The notes beneath the pieces are model-generated. The model saw nothing but the letters and a program-made list of their open reading frames with translations. It searched no databases and had not been told where the DNA came from. Below, piece after piece: positions 43,465-52,094 of a DNA stretch of 64,000 bases; the first letter of the stretch is position 1; the number at the start of each line of letters is the position of its first letter. The position numbers and the translations under genes are program-made. Origin of the DNA: Lentisphaeraceae bacterium (GTDB lineage Bacteria > Verrucomicrobiota > Kiritimatiellia > RFP12 > DVOR01). The stretch covers positions 1-64,000 of the forward strand of contig SFJE01000007.1 of NCBI GenBank assembly GCA_004555175.1, given 5' to 3'.

Positions 43465-43496
43465 AGCCGTTAGCGATTAGCTGTTAGCCGTTAGCC
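43465..43496. repeat. Heptanucleotide tandem array (AGCCGTT-type)
   Basis: Four 7-base units (AGCCGTT, AGCGATT, AGCTGTT, AGCCGTT) plus a partial. It belongs to the same sequence family as the arrays at 10296 and 10494, and lies in the gap between two minus-strand units. Confidence 0.85.
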
Positions 43497-43539
43497 CTCC
43501 TCCCACAGCCCCTAAAGGAACTTCCCACAGCCCCGGGCA

Positions 43540-44232
43540 TTAGCAGGTGAGGGAGGAGAGGAGGTCGGCGGCGAGGAGGAGCCCGGCGGAGGCGGTGACG
43601 GGCATAAATGAGCCGAGGGTGTTGTCTGGACCGAGGGGACGCGGGGGTTCATCGGACCAAACGGCGCGGATGCCGCGCGTGATGCCGCGATGGCGAAGGG
43701 TCTGCCGGACGGCGCGAGCGAGAGGGCAGACCTGCGTCTTGGCGAGGTCGGTGACGCGCAGGCGGGCGGGATCGAGCTTGCGGGCGGCACCCATGGCCGA
43801 CCACGCGGGCAGGCCGCGCTGGTGGGCCGCTTCCAGGAGGGCGACCTTAGCCGGGACATCATCGATGGCATCGACCACGGCGGTGGGGGCAGCCCAATCG
43901 AGGAGGGCGGTCACGTTGTCGGCAGTGAGGCGGCAGGTCTGGGCCTCAGCCACACAGGTCGGGGCGATGAGGCGCAGCCGCTCGCAGGTCACCTCGCTCT
44001 TGGGGCGGCCGATGGCGGGGAGGGAGGCGAAGGGCTGGCGGTTGAGGTTGGACGGCTCAAAGGCATCGCCATCAACCAAATAGAGGCGTCCAATACCGCT
44101 GCGGGCGAGGGCCTCGACGCACGCGCCGCCCACAGCCCCAAGCCCCACAACCAAGATGCGTGCGGCGGCCAGGCGGACCATCGCCTCGTCCCCGAGCAAG
44201 GCCCGGGCGCGCAAGAGCGTGGGCTCATCCAT
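43540..44232 (-). CDS. tcdA: E1-like (ThiF/MoeB/TcdA) adenylating protein
   Basis: A 230-residue Rossmann-fold protein with ILVVGLGAVGGACVEALARSG, IGRLYLVDGD, NLNRQPFA and the acidic VVDAIDDVPAKV. This is the pattern of TcdA, which makes cyclic t6A at tRNA position 37, and of related ThiF/MoeB proteins. Length and GLGAVGG-LARSGI-L-DGD favour TcdA. The first ATG consistent with the family is 44232; the longer frame lies in the permease gene. It overlaps that gene by eight bases. A t6A-related role would fit the mtaB elsewhere in the window. Confidence 0.82.
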   Translation of the reverse strand: MDEPTLLRARALLGDEAMVRLAAARILVVGLGAVGGACVEALARSGIGRLYLVDGDAFEPSNLNRQPFASLPAIGRPKSEVTCERLRLIAPTCVAEAQTCRLTADNVTALLDWAAPTAVVDAIDDVPAKVALLEAAHQRGLPAWSAMGAARKLDPARLRVTDLAKTQVCPLARAVRQTLRHRGITRGIRAVWSDEPPRPLGPDNTLGSFMPVTASAGLLLAADLLSSLTC

Positions 44233-45301
44233 GGCGGTGGCCGAGATGGGTCCGCACAAAGCCGTGCAGAAGGAGAAGCGCCACCGGGACCAGGGCGAAG
44301 AAGCCCGGCGCGTGGTTGTGAGCGTGGGCCTCAGTGGTCGAGAAGGGCGGCAGAGCGAGGGCGGCGGGAGGCAGGCAATCAATCGCCGCACCAAAGGCAA
44401 GCGCCACGAGGACAATCCCCGCGAGGAAGGCCAGGACGGTGCGCCAGCCAAACTCGCGGTTGAGGATGAGGAGGGAGGCCACGTTGACCGTCGGCGCGCA
44501 GGTCATCAGAATGAAGGCCGCACCGGGGGGAAGGCCTTGGGCAATGAGGACAGCGGCCACCGGCACGATGGCCAGCGAGCAGGCGTAGGAGGGGATGCCA
44601 ATGAGGATGGCTAGGGCGTAGGCCGCGGTGCGGGGAAGCCCCTGGAGGAGGCCTTCGGGGAGGAAGTGGCTGAGCACCGCCGCGCAGAGCACGCCCAAGA
44701 AGAGGAAGGGGGCGACCTCGCCGGGAAGGTGGATAAAGGCGTAGCGGGCGGCCTCGCGCAGACGGGTCCGGCGGTCGGCGAACTCGTGGTGATGGGCCTC
44801 GCCCTCATGGTGGGGGTGGTCGCTGTCGTGATGGTGGCAGGCGCAGAGGGCGGCGCAGTCGCCCTTGAGGTCCTCGGTCTCCTGCGGCGGGGGCTGGGCG
44901 ATGCCAAACCAGCGCACCAGCGCACCCGAAGCCAGACCCGAGGCCATCGCGCAAAGGAAGCGGCCAAGCGTCAGCACAGGTCCCAAGAGCGGCCAACTCA
45001 CCAGCAGCGCATCGGTGCCCGACTGCGGGGTGGAGGCCAGAAAGGCGCAGACGGGGGCCTTGCGCGCGCCATTCTTGCGCATCGCCAGCCCCACCAAGAG
45101 CACGCCACACGAGCAGATTGGCAGCGGCAACCCGAAGAGCGAGGCCTTGATGATAGGCAACCAACCGCTACCGCCGAGGTGCCGGCGCATCCAGTGCTCG
45201 TTGAGCGCGTAGGAACAAAGGAAGGCTACAACAAAGCCCACGAGGAGCCACGGGGCCATATCCAGCCAAATGTCGAAGAAGGCATCGAGGAGTTCAAGCA
45301 T
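44225..45301 (-). CDS. ArsP/SO_0444-type metal efflux permease
   Basis: A 358-residue inner-membrane protein with about eight helices. GLPLPICSCGVLLVGLAM and FLASTPQSGTDALLVSWPLLG are characteristic of the PF03773 permease family. A cytoplasmic loop (about residues 145-175) is packed with His, Asp and Glu (CACHHHDSDHPHHEGEAHHH), suggesting divalent metal binding, as in SO_0444-like Cu/Zn exporters. It is the fourth gene of the minus-strand unit after the M42 peptidase, trmJ and the Mur ligase. The substrate is inferred. Confidence 0.82.
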   Translation of the reverse strand: MLELLDAFFDIWLDMAPWLLVGFVVAFLCSYALNEHWMRRHLGGSGWLPIIKASLFGLPLPICSCGVLLVGLAMRKNGARKAPVCAFLASTPQSGTDALLVSWPLLGPVLTLGRFLCAMASGLASGALVRWFGIAQPPPQETEDLKGDCAALCACHHHDSDHPHHEGEAHHHEFADRRTRLREAARYAFIHLPGEVAPFLFLGVLCAAVLSHFLPEGLLQGLPRTAAYALAILIGIPSYACSLAIVPVAAVLIAQGLPPGAAFILMTCAPTVNVASLLILNREFGWRTVLAFLAGIVLVALAFGAAIDCLPPAALALPPFSTTEAHAHNHAPGFFALVPVALLLLHGFVRTHLGHRHG

Positions 45302-45309
45302 AAGGGGGC

Positions 45310-46602
45310 TCACGATTGGGGGGTGGCCAGGCGACTGGCGAGGGCGCTCAAGCCCGGATCGCGCGCACCGAAGGTGACCAAGGCGGTGCCGGGGCGGGCC
45401 AGCTCGCGCAAACGCCCCTCGGCAACTGAGAGATCGGCCACCGCTTCGGCCGGACACGTCAGGCGCGAGAGGAGGTCGGCCGAGGAGATGGAGCGATCGG
45501 CCGAGCCGCCGGCATCGTAGACCGGCAGAAGGAGGAGGCGATCGCACGGGCGCACGGTGGCGTTGAACATCGCCGCGAGCGGCTCGAGCATCTTGCGCAG
45601 GGGGGCATAGCCGTGGGGACGCCACAGGCCAAAGACGCCCGCGGGGAAGGCACGCTGCAGGGTCTGCCAAGCGGCGGCAAGCTTCTCGACGTTGTGGGCG
45701 TAGTCGTCGATGACATCCGCGCCGGCGTAGGTGCCGTGGCGCTCGAGGCGGCGGCGGATACCACGGAAGGTGGCGAGCGCTTCGGCCAGGGCCTCCTCGG
45801 GGCAGCCGAGCGCGAGGGCCATCGCGAGCGCGGCCTTGGCGTTGGCCACATTGTGCGCGCCGGGCATCGGCAGCACCCAGTCGCGGCCGTGCCAGGTGAA
45901 GCGCGCCTCCCACCCCGTGCCGGCGGGGGGCGGCTCGGGCGGCAGACCCGAGGTGTCGATGACCACGCCTGTGGCCTTGGCCTTGAAGGCGCCGAAGAGG
46001 GCCTCAGCCTCGGCCTTGGGGAAGTGATCGCTGGAGGCGTTGGTGACGATGACATGGCGGGGCGAGAGGCCCATCAGGGACTTGTCGGATTCATCGGCCT
46101 CCACCACCATCAGGCTGTCGGGCGAGGCGGAGGCGCGGACCGAGCCAATGCGCGTGCCGCCCTGCTCTAGGCCGACGATCTCTGCGCCGTTGACGATGGC
46201 CGGGTCGCGTCCGCAGGCGGTGAGGAGGTGGCCGAGGAGGGCGGTCACGGAGGATTTGCCGCAGGTGCCGGTGACGGCAATGAGTTCGTGGCCCTCGGCG
46301 AGCTTGGCGAGGGCAGCGGCGCGGTGCAGGAGGGGGCAACCCAGGCGCCGGGCGGCCACGAGGTCGGGATTGTCCGCCTCGATGGCCGTGGAGTAGACCA
46401 CCACCTGCCCGGCCTCGATGCCCGAGCCATCCTGCGGGGTCAGGCGCACGCCTTCGCCGCGCAAAGTCTGCAAGGTGGGCGTGTCGATGCCCTGGGCGCA
46501 GAGGCGGTCCGAGCCGCTCACCTGCCACCCCTTATCCAGGAAGGCCTGGGCCAGGGCGCTCATCCCCACCCCGCCAATCCCAATCAGATGAATCGAAGCC
46601 AT
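45310..46602 (-). CDS. murC: Mur ligase, MurC-like (UDP-N-acetylmuramate:alanine ligase)
   Basis: An ATP-dependent peptidoglycan ligase of 430 residues. It opens IHLIGIGGVGMSALAQAFLDKG, typical of MurC/Mpl, then VVYSTAIEADNPDL, an ATP loop and IDDYAHNVEKLAAAW. The ATP loop reads VTGTCGKSSVTAL, where MurC normally has GTHGKT. VEADESDKS supplies the metal-binding acidic residues. It may be the true MurC or a paralogue with another acceptor such as Mpl. Surrounding genes are not cell-wall genes. GGGAGG precedes the ATG at 46602. Confidence 0.75.
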   Translation of the reverse strand: MASIHLIGIGGVGMSALAQAFLDKGWQVSGSDRLCAQGIDTPTLQTLRGEGVRLTPQDGSGIEAGQVVVYSTAIEADNPDLVAARRLGCPLLHRAAALAKLAEGHELIAVTGTCGKSSVTALLGHLLTACGRDPAIVNGAEIVGLEQGGTRIGSVRASASPDSLMVVEADESDKSLMGLSPRHVIVTNASSDHFPKAEAEALFGAFKAKATGVVIDTSGLPPEPPPAGTGWEARFTWHGRDWVLPMPGAHNVANAKAALAMALALGCPEEALAEALATFRGIRRRLERHGTYAGADVIDDYAHNVEKLAAAWQTLQRAFPAGVFGLWRPHGYAPLRKMLEPLAAMFNATVRPCDRLLLLPVYDAGGSADRSISSADLLSRLTCPAEAVADLSVAEGRLRELARPGTALVTFGARDPGLSALASRLATPQS

Positions 46603-46618
46603 TGCCGCGCCCTCCCGC

Positions 46619-47365
46619 TTAGTCCTGCCCGCCGCCGGTGGCGTGCTTGCCGGCCCAACTGGTCTGATGGGCCACACCGAGCATAATGCGCGCATCGGGG
46701 TCGGTCTTCACCCCGCGCGAGAAGATGCGCTGGAAACCCTGCATCATGTGCTCGGCCTTCTGCTCATCCATAAAGCCCACATCGAGCATTGCCTGGCGCC
46801 ACTTGCGCATCAGGGCCTCCTTCGTGGCCTGGCTGGCCAACGAGACGGCCTCCTCCACGGGGCTGACGTAGGTGCCAGTGGCGGTGTAAAGCTCGTAGGC
46901 CACAATGAGCAGGGCCTGGGAGAGGTTGAGGCTCTGATAGTGCTCATCAACGGGGATGCGAATGAGGTGGGTGCAGCGGGCGATTTCGTCATTGTGCAGC
47001 CCTTGGTCTTCGCGCCCAAAGACGATGGCCACCGGCGCCTGCGCAGCCAGACGCAACACCTCCGGGGCCATCACGCGCGGGGTCTGGACCGTGGCGCGGT
47101 AGAGGCCGCCGCGGGCCGTGGTGCCAATGACGGCTGCGCAGTCGGCAATCGCCTCGGAGAAGGTGGACACCTCGCGCCGAGCATCGAGAATATCGGTGGC
47201 GTGGACGGCCAGACGTCGCCCCTCCTCCCAGCCATCGAGGATGCGCGGAGCGGCCAAGGTCAAGTGCCGAAGCCCCATATTCGCCATCGCGCGGCAGACG
47301 CTCCCGACGTTCCCGGAGTAAAGCGTGCCCACGAGCACCACGTGAATGTTATCGAGCGGATTCAT
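46619..47365 (-). CDS. trmJ: SpoU-family tRNA/rRNA methyltransferase, TrmJ-like
   Basis: A SPOUT-class 2'-O-methyltransferase of 248 residues, in E. coli methylating tRNA position 32. HVVLVGTLYSGNVGSVCRAMANMG, AIVFGREDQGLHNDE and the knot motif VDEHYQSLNLSQALLIVAYELY are typical. ATG 47365 lies eight bases after AAGGAAGGG; a TTG six bases earlier is less likely. It is the second gene of the minus-strand unit, 14 bases after the peptidase. Confidence 0.9.
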   Translation of the reverse strand: MNPLDNIHVVLVGTLYSGNVGSVCRAMANMGLRHLTLAAPRILDGWEEGRRLAVHATDILDARREVSTFSEAIADCAAVIGTTARGGLYRATVQTPRVMAPEVLRLAAQAPVAIVFGREDQGLHNDEIARCTHLIRIPVDEHYQSLNLSQALLIVAYELYTATGTYVSPVEEAVSLASQATKEALMRKWRQAMLDVGFMDEQKAEHMMQGFQRIFSRGVKTDPDARIMLGVAHQTSWAGKHATGGGQD

Positions 47366-47379
47366 CTTCAAGCCCTTCC

Positions 47380-48345
47380 TTATCCTATAGACTGCGCGCA
47401 GAGGGCCCGGGCCACGGCCGCCACGGCCTTAGGCCACGCGGCGAGGTCAGCCACGGAAACGACCTCGCGCGGAGAGTGGTTCCCCTCGGTGGCCAACAGC
47501 ACCGGGCAGACCGGCGCGCGCCACCCCGCCTCGGGAAAGGCCCGCGCGTCGGTGCCAGCATAGTTGTAGACCTCGGTCTGCAGCGGCACGGGCGCGGCCA
47601 AGAGGCGGTCGCGCACCGCCGGCGAAAGGAGGACCGAGTTGTCCGACAGCGTCACCACCGCGCCCTGATCCATCGCCACGCCCATCTTCTCGGAGGTGTA
47701 GGTGACGTCGAGCACAATCACCGCATCGGCCGCGACCTCGCGCGCCAGCACCTTGGCCCCAAAGCCATTCACCTCTTCCATTGCCGTCGCCGCCAGGACC
47801 ACATTACATTCGGCTAGGAGCGCGCTATGGTGCGCGTACCACTCGGCCACCAAGGCGCACCCAATGCGATTATCCAGGAAGGGCGAGGTGACCCGCCCCG
47901 CCTCCACGCGCCACACCGGCTCCCAGCAGAGGCGATCGCCCTTGGCCACCGCCGCACACGGCACGTCAAGCAGGACCGTCAGGGCCATCGTCCGCGACCA
48001 CGCCTCCGGCGGGGCCTGTAGCGTACCCATCACCTTTCCGGCCGCGCACTTGAGCACCACCCGCTCGCCACCCGCCGGGTGAATGCCTCCCAGCGTCAGC
48101 ACCGAAAGCTCGGTGGGCGAGCGGACGGCCTCGACGATAAACCCGGGACTATCGGCGTGGGCCACCAGCAAAATCGTATCACTCTTCTTGCGCTCTCCCG
48201 GCTCGGCCACCACCGCATAGGCCCCCAGCCGCCGCGTGTCCAACCCCTGCTCCCGCCAACAGGTCAATAACACCTCAAAGACCTCCCCCTCGTCCCCCGG
48301 GGTCGAATGTAACGCGCACAATCGCTCTAACAAATTCAGTTCCAT
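47380..48345 (-). CDS. M42-family metallo-aminopeptidase
   Basis: A dinuclear-metal aminopeptidase of the M42 (PepA/tetrahedral aminopeptidase) family, 321 residues. Metal and catalytic residues are visible in VAHADSPGFIVEAV, LDNRIGCALV, ATAMEEVNGFG, VLDVTYTSEK and a terminal His in TEGNHSPREVVSV. It should trim peptides in the cytosol. ATG 48345 starts the unit. A TATACT lies only eight bases upstream, so the message may be leaderless. The longer upstream frame is repeat-derived. Confidence 0.87.
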   Translation of the reverse strand: MELNLLERLCALHSTPGDEGEVFEVLLTCWREQGLDTRRLGAYAVVAEPGERKKSDTILLVAHADSPGFIVEAVRSPTELSVLTLGGIHPAGGERVVLKCAAGKVMGTLQAPPEAWSRTMALTVLLDVPCAAVAKGDRLCWEPVWRVEAGRVTSPFLDNRIGCALVAEWYAHHSALLAECNVVLAATAMEEVNGFGAKVLAREVAADAVIVLDVTYTSEKMGVAMDQGAVVTLSDNSVLLSPAVRDRLLAAPVPLQTEVYNYAGTDARAFPEAGWRAPVCPVLLATEGNHSPREVVSVADLAAWPKAVAAVARALCAQSIG

Positions 48346-48353
48346 AGCCGCAC

Positions 48354-48362
48354 AGTATAGCA
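48354..48362 (-). promoter_or_regulatory. Extended -10 promoter of the M42-trmJ-murC unit
   Basis: On the minus strand TGC-TATACT ends eight bases before the ATG at 48345. TTGTGG sits 19 bases upstream as a possible weak -35, and is itself part of the dispersed repeat. Confidence 0.55.
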
Positions 48363-48374
48363 CAGCCGCGCGGG

Positions 48375-48770
48375 GAGACCACAAAGAAACGCGGAGATTC
48401 ATGGGAGGAACACGCCAGACCAAGCCGAGCACGTCGAAATAGGCCATGTAGGAAACCACAAAGAAGCACGCCGAGAACGCCGAAAGACACGCAGGATTTA
48501 ACCACAAAGAAGCACAAAGAAACACAAAGAAACGCACGCCGAAATAGGCCATGTGGGAACCCGCAAAGAAGCACGCCAGGCACGCCGAAAGACACGCAGG
48601 ATTTAACCACAAAGAAACACAAGAAACACAAAGAAACGCACGCCGAAATAGGCCATGTGGGAAACCGCAAAGAAGCACGCCGAGCACGCCGAAAGACACG
48701 CAGGATTTAACCACAAAGAAACACAAAGAAACGCACGCCGAAATAGGCCATGTGGGAAACCGCCATGAAG
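48375..48770 (+). repeat. Four-copy array of the ACAAAGAA-rich dispersed repeat
   Basis: The marker GAAATAGGCCATGTGGGAAA recurs at 48436, 48541, 48645 and 48740 (spacing 105, 104, 95). Each unit also has GCACGCC and GAAAGACACGCAGGATTTAA blocks followed by CACAAAGAAA decamers. An inverted single copy lies at 95-183. It fills the gap between the divergent M42 and transporter genes; no gene is supported inside. Confidence 0.9.
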
Positions 48771-48853
48771 CGTTTCACCTCACGCGAGCGAAGCGAGCAC
48801 CTCACGGCCCGAAGGGTCAGAGGGCCACCTCGCGCGCCGGAGGCGCCGGGATG

Positions 48854-48862
48854 TGCTATAGT
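48854..48862 (+). promoter_or_regulatory. Extended -10 promoter of the NSS transporter unit
   Basis: TGC-TATAGT at 48854-48862, with a leader of about 35 bases before the ATG at 48903 and its AAGGAAAGG site. No clear -35 is present. Confidence 0.5.
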
Positions 48863-48902
48863 GTGGGCGTAGCAGTGCGTTATCGGCAAGGAAAGGATGG
48901 AC

Positions 48903-50561
48903 ATGGCACGCGAGAATTGGACCTCTTCGATTGGTTTCATTTTAGCCTCGGCGGGATCGGCGATTGGCCTGGGAAATATTTGGAAGTTCCCGTATGTGGC
49001 CGGGGAGAATGGCGGGGGTTCATTTGTGCTGGTGTATGTGCTGTGTGTGGCGTTGATTGGGTTGCCGGTGATGTGCGCGGAGATGCTTATTGGCCGCCAC
49101 ACGCGGCGGAATGTCATCAACGCCATGGGGAAGGTTGAGTTGATTGCGCACGATCGGCGGACGCGTTGGGTACTCTGCGCCTTGGCTGGAGCCATGACCG
49201 CACTCTTTGTGGCGCAGGGCGCGTGGGCGCTCGTGGCGGCAGGTTTCTTTGCGATGTGGAGCTTTTGGAAGAAGGGCTTTGCGGCATTGGGTTGGGTGTG
49301 CACCGGGGTGGCGCTGGCCATCCTCTCCTACTACGCGGTGGTGGGCGGCTGGATCGTCGACTACATCTGGCGAGCCGTCTCAGGGACGCTCTGCCTCACT
49401 GGAGAGACCACAGCGCAGGCGGCGGCCGACTCCGGGGCGATCTTCGACGCTTACATCACCAATCCGTGGCGTGTGCTGGTGGGCTTTGTCATCTTTATGG
49501 GGCTGACCGGCGCGGTCATCCTGGGGGGCATCCAATCGGGCATCGAGCGGGTGAGCAAGGTGCTGATGCCGGCGCTGTTGGTGCTGCTCTTGGTGGTGAT
49601 TGTGCGAAGCGTGACGCTCCCCGGGGCGATGGCCGGGGTCTCCTTCCTGCTCAAGCCGACGGCGGCGGGCTTTTCGCCGCGCGTGCTGCTGATGGCGCTG
49701 GGGCAGGCCTTCTTCTCGCTCTCGCTCGGGATGGCCATTACGGTCACCTACGGCTCCTATCTGCACCGCGACCACAACGTCCTGCGCGCAGCTGGCTGGG
49801 TGGCGGTGCTCGACACCTTGGCCGCACTCCTTGGGGGGCTGGCCATCTTCCCGGCCGTCTTTGCCGCGGGGTTAAGTCCTTCGGGCGGCCCGGGGCTCAT
49901 CTTCGGCGCGTTGCCGGCCACCTTCAGCGCGATGCCGCTAGGGAATGTTTGGGCGGCGTGCTTCTTCTTTATGCTCCTCATCGCGGCGGTGACCAGTTCT
50001 GCCTCGCTCCTAGAGTGCGGCGCCACGGTCTTCATTGAGCGCCTTCGGCGGGGCCACCGGCGCGGATCGCGGCGTACGGCAGTGGCCATTGGCTTTGCCT
50101 TCTGTACGGCTTTTGGGCTGCTCACCGTCTTTTCCACGGCGAATTGGGAGATGTTGCCGGGGTTAGAGCGGGCCGTGCGCGCGGGGCTAGGCGCTCTGGC
50201 GCAGGGCAGTTGGTTTGATACGCTCGACAACTTTGCCTCGAACTGGGTGCTCCCCTTCACCGCCCTGGGCATTGCGCTCTTGGTGGGATGGGCCTGGACC
50301 CCGCGCCGGGCCGCGAGCGAGTTGCTCGCCTCAGGCGAAGAGCCCAAGTTGCCGCGTTGGTTCCTAGCCTTTGGTCACTACGCCCTGGCCGATTGGGCGC
50401 AGGGCCGCAAGGGCTTTCCAATGATGCTCTTGGTGCTCTGGGGCGTGCTCATCCGCTGGGTGGCCCCCATTGCCATTGTGCTCGTCTTCCTCAACTCCAC
50501 GGGCGTGCTCGACTTTACCAAGGGCGAAAGCGCGCCCCCTGCCCAGGAGGCTTCGCCGTGA
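48903..50561 (+). CDS. Neurotransmitter:sodium symporter (SNF) family transporter
   Basis: A 552-residue inner-membrane Na+-coupled transporter, probably for an amino acid. The N-terminal WTSSIGFILASAGSAIGLGN is the first-helix signature with the Na+ site, followed by IWKFPYVAGENGGG. About 12 hydrophobic helices follow. Bacterial members usually carry Trp, Tyr, Leu or Ala; the substrate cannot be read from the sequence. ATG 48903 was preferred to 48897 because the AAGGAAAGG site needs the spacing. It overlaps the next gene by four bases. Confidence 0.9.
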   Translation: MARENWTSSIGFILASAGSAIGLGNIWKFPYVAGENGGGSFVLVYVLCVALIGLPVMCAEMLIGRHTRRNVINAMGKVELIAHDRRTRWVLCALAGAMTALFVAQGAWALVAAGFFAMWSFWKKGFAALGWVCTGVALAILSYYAVVGGWIVDYIWRAVSGTLCLTGETTAQAAADSGAIFDAYITNPWRVLVGFVIFMGLTGAVILGGIQSGIERVSKVLMPALLVLLLVVIVRSVTLPGAMAGVSFLLKPTAAGFSPRVLLMALGQAFFSLSLGMAITVTYGSYLHRDHNVLRAAGWVAVLDTLAALLGGLAIFPAVFAAGLSPSGGPGLIFGALPATFSAMPLGNVWAACFFFMLLIAAVTSSASLLECGATVFIERLRRGHRRGSRRTAVAIGFAFCTAFGLLTVFSTANWEMLPGLERAVRAGLGALAQGSWFDTLDNFASNWVLPFTALGIALLVGWAWTPRRAASELLASGEEPKLPRWFLAFGHYALADWAQGRKGFPMMLLVLWGVLIRWVAPIAIVLVFLNSTGVLDFTKGESAPPAQEASP

Positions 50562-51382
50562 CGCAAAAGCTTCTCTGTCTGCTCGCAAGCGCACTCTGCG
50601 TCCAAGGGCTCAGCGCGCATTTGGCCCCGAAAGAGGCCTACCAACCGATTATCGATGCCAAGCCCTTCGGCGAAATCGCCCGCGAAGCGACCACCGACCT
50701 CGTCACCCTCGCCGAAGAGCAGAAGCAAAAAGAGGCCATCGCCCAGAAGTTCCGGATGTGTGGTATCACCGATATGCCCGATGGCACACGCAAGATTGCC
50801 TTCTTAGACGAGACCTCCGGCTCGGTGGGCTCCTACCTGCTGGCCGTGGGCGAAACGCAGAATGGCTTTACCCTCATCTCCGCCGATTACGATCGCGAAT
50901 ATGCCACCCTCACCAAGGATAATCTCACCTTCACCCTTGGGCTGGGCAAGGGCCTCATCGATCAACCGCCCGAGGATCTTGCTCCGCAGCCGGAGGTGCA
51001 ACTCATTGATGTGCGCAAGCCCTCGGCCGCCGCCCCGGCCCCAGCCTTGGCCGGAAATAAGCGCCTCTCCTTCCGTCAGCGCCTCCTGCAGCGCCAAGCC
51101 CAGAAGGCCGAAGCGGAAGAGAGTAAGCGCCAAGAGATGGTCAAGCATGTAGCTTCGGAGGCTGGCGAAGAGGTCAAGAGTAAACTCGCCCGGCGCGTGC
51201 AGATCGAGCGCATCAAGCAAGGCCTAGCCCCCACCGAGCCCATCATGCTGACCCCCGAAGAGGATGCCGAGCTCGAGGCCGCAGGCGCCTTTGCCGAGCG
51301 CGCCCCTGCAGCCGATGAAGCGCCCGCCGAAGCGGCTCAGCCGCTCCTCCAAGGGCTTGAACAACCGGAGAACCCAGAATGA
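50558..51382 (+). CDS. Exported coiled-coil protein of unknown function
   Basis: A 274-residue protein with a signal peptide (QKLLCLLASALCVQGLSA). A small globular part (about 90-150: GTRKIAFLDETSGS, SYLLAVGETQNGFTLISAD) is followed by a long charged helical region (RLLQRQAQKAEAEESKRQEM). The tail is Ala/Glu/Pro-rich. No family is recognised. The GTG start overlaps the transporter stop and has CAGGAGG at nine bases. It overlaps the isomerase by four bases, which suggests a periplasmic partner role. Confidence 0.6.
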   Translation: MTQKLLCLLASALCVQGLSAHLAPKEAYQPIIDAKPFGEIAREATTDLVTLAEEQKQKEAIAQKFRMCGITDMPDGTRKIAFLDETSGSVGSYLLAVGETQNGFTLISADYDREYATLTKDNLTFTLGLGKGLIDQPPEDLAPQPEVQLIDVRKPSAAAPAPALAGNKRLSFRQRLLQRQAQKAEAEESKRQEMVKHVASEAGEEVKSKLARRVQIERIKQGLAPTEPIMLTPEEDAELEAAGAFAERAPAADEAPAEAAQPLLQGLEQPENPE

Positions 51383-52080
51383 GCAAGCCCTATCCGCAGC
51401 CGACCGCCGAGGCCATTGAGGCCGAAGTCAACCGGCTCAAGCCGCGCTACGAGGCCTTTATGCAGGCCAACGGCGAAGCGCCCGACCCCGCGCAGTTGCG
51501 CGACTGGGCCACTGAAAACCTGCGCGAGCAGATTATCCTAGAGTGCGAGGCCAAGGCCGCCGGCAAGACCGTCGACGCGCTGATGAAGGCCATCGTGGCC
51601 GAGGTGCCGGCCGTGACCGTGGAGGAGGCACGCGCTTACTTCAAGGCGCACCCGGATGAGTTCATCGCCCCCGAGCGCGTCCGCGCCCGCCACATTGTCC
51701 TGCACCGGCAGGAGCACGAGCCGGCCGAGGCGATGACCACGCTCCTGAACCTACGTGCCAAGCTCCTGACCAAGGAACTGACCTGGGCTGAGGCCGCCGC
51801 GCAAGTTTCGGCATGCGCGCAGGATGATCTGGGTGTTTTCCCGCGTGGGGCGATGGTCGAAGCCTTTGAGCAGGCCGCCTTCGCCGCCGAGGAGGAGACC
51901 ATTACCGATGTGGTGGAGACCGAGTTCGGCTGGCACCTGATCTATGTGATTGCCCACCTGCCCGAGGAGCCGATGCTCTTTGAGGAGGTGAAGGAGCGCC
52001 TGATGGCCTCGATGCGCGAGGCGCGCGAGCGAGAGGCCTTGGAGCGCTTTGTTGATGACCGCAAAGCCTGCTTTAAGTAA
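51379..52080 (+). CDS. Parvulin-type peptidyl-prolyl isomerase
   Basis: A 233-residue protein with a helical N-terminal part and a parvulin domain (RVRARHIVLHRQEHEPAEA, LTWAEAAAQVSACAQDDLGVF, AFEQAAFAAEEETI, ETEFGWHLIYV). The HI-H and FGWHLI motifs are typical of SurA/PpiC. There is no signal peptide, so it may act in the cytosol, as NifM- or PrsA-like soluble relatives do. It is coupled to the preceding exported protein by an ATGA overlap. Confidence 0.85.
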   Translation: MSKPYPQPTAEAIEAEVNRLKPRYEAFMQANGEAPDPAQLRDWATENLREQIILECEAKAAGKTVDALMKAIVAEVPAVTVEEARAYFKAHPDEFIAPERVRARHIVLHRQEHEPAEAMTTLLNLRAKLLTKELTWAEAAAQVSACAQDDLGVFPRGAMVEAFEQAAFAAEEETITDVVETEFGWHLIYVIAHLPEEPMLFEEVKERLMASMREAREREALERFVDDRKACFK

Positions 52081-52094
52081 TTGGAGGATGACCT

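Noticed and set aside
44233..44451. N-terminal extension of the E1-like protein to 44451
   Set aside because: The added Arg/Pro/Ser-rich residues are antiframe to the permease gene. The family N-terminus begins at 44232.
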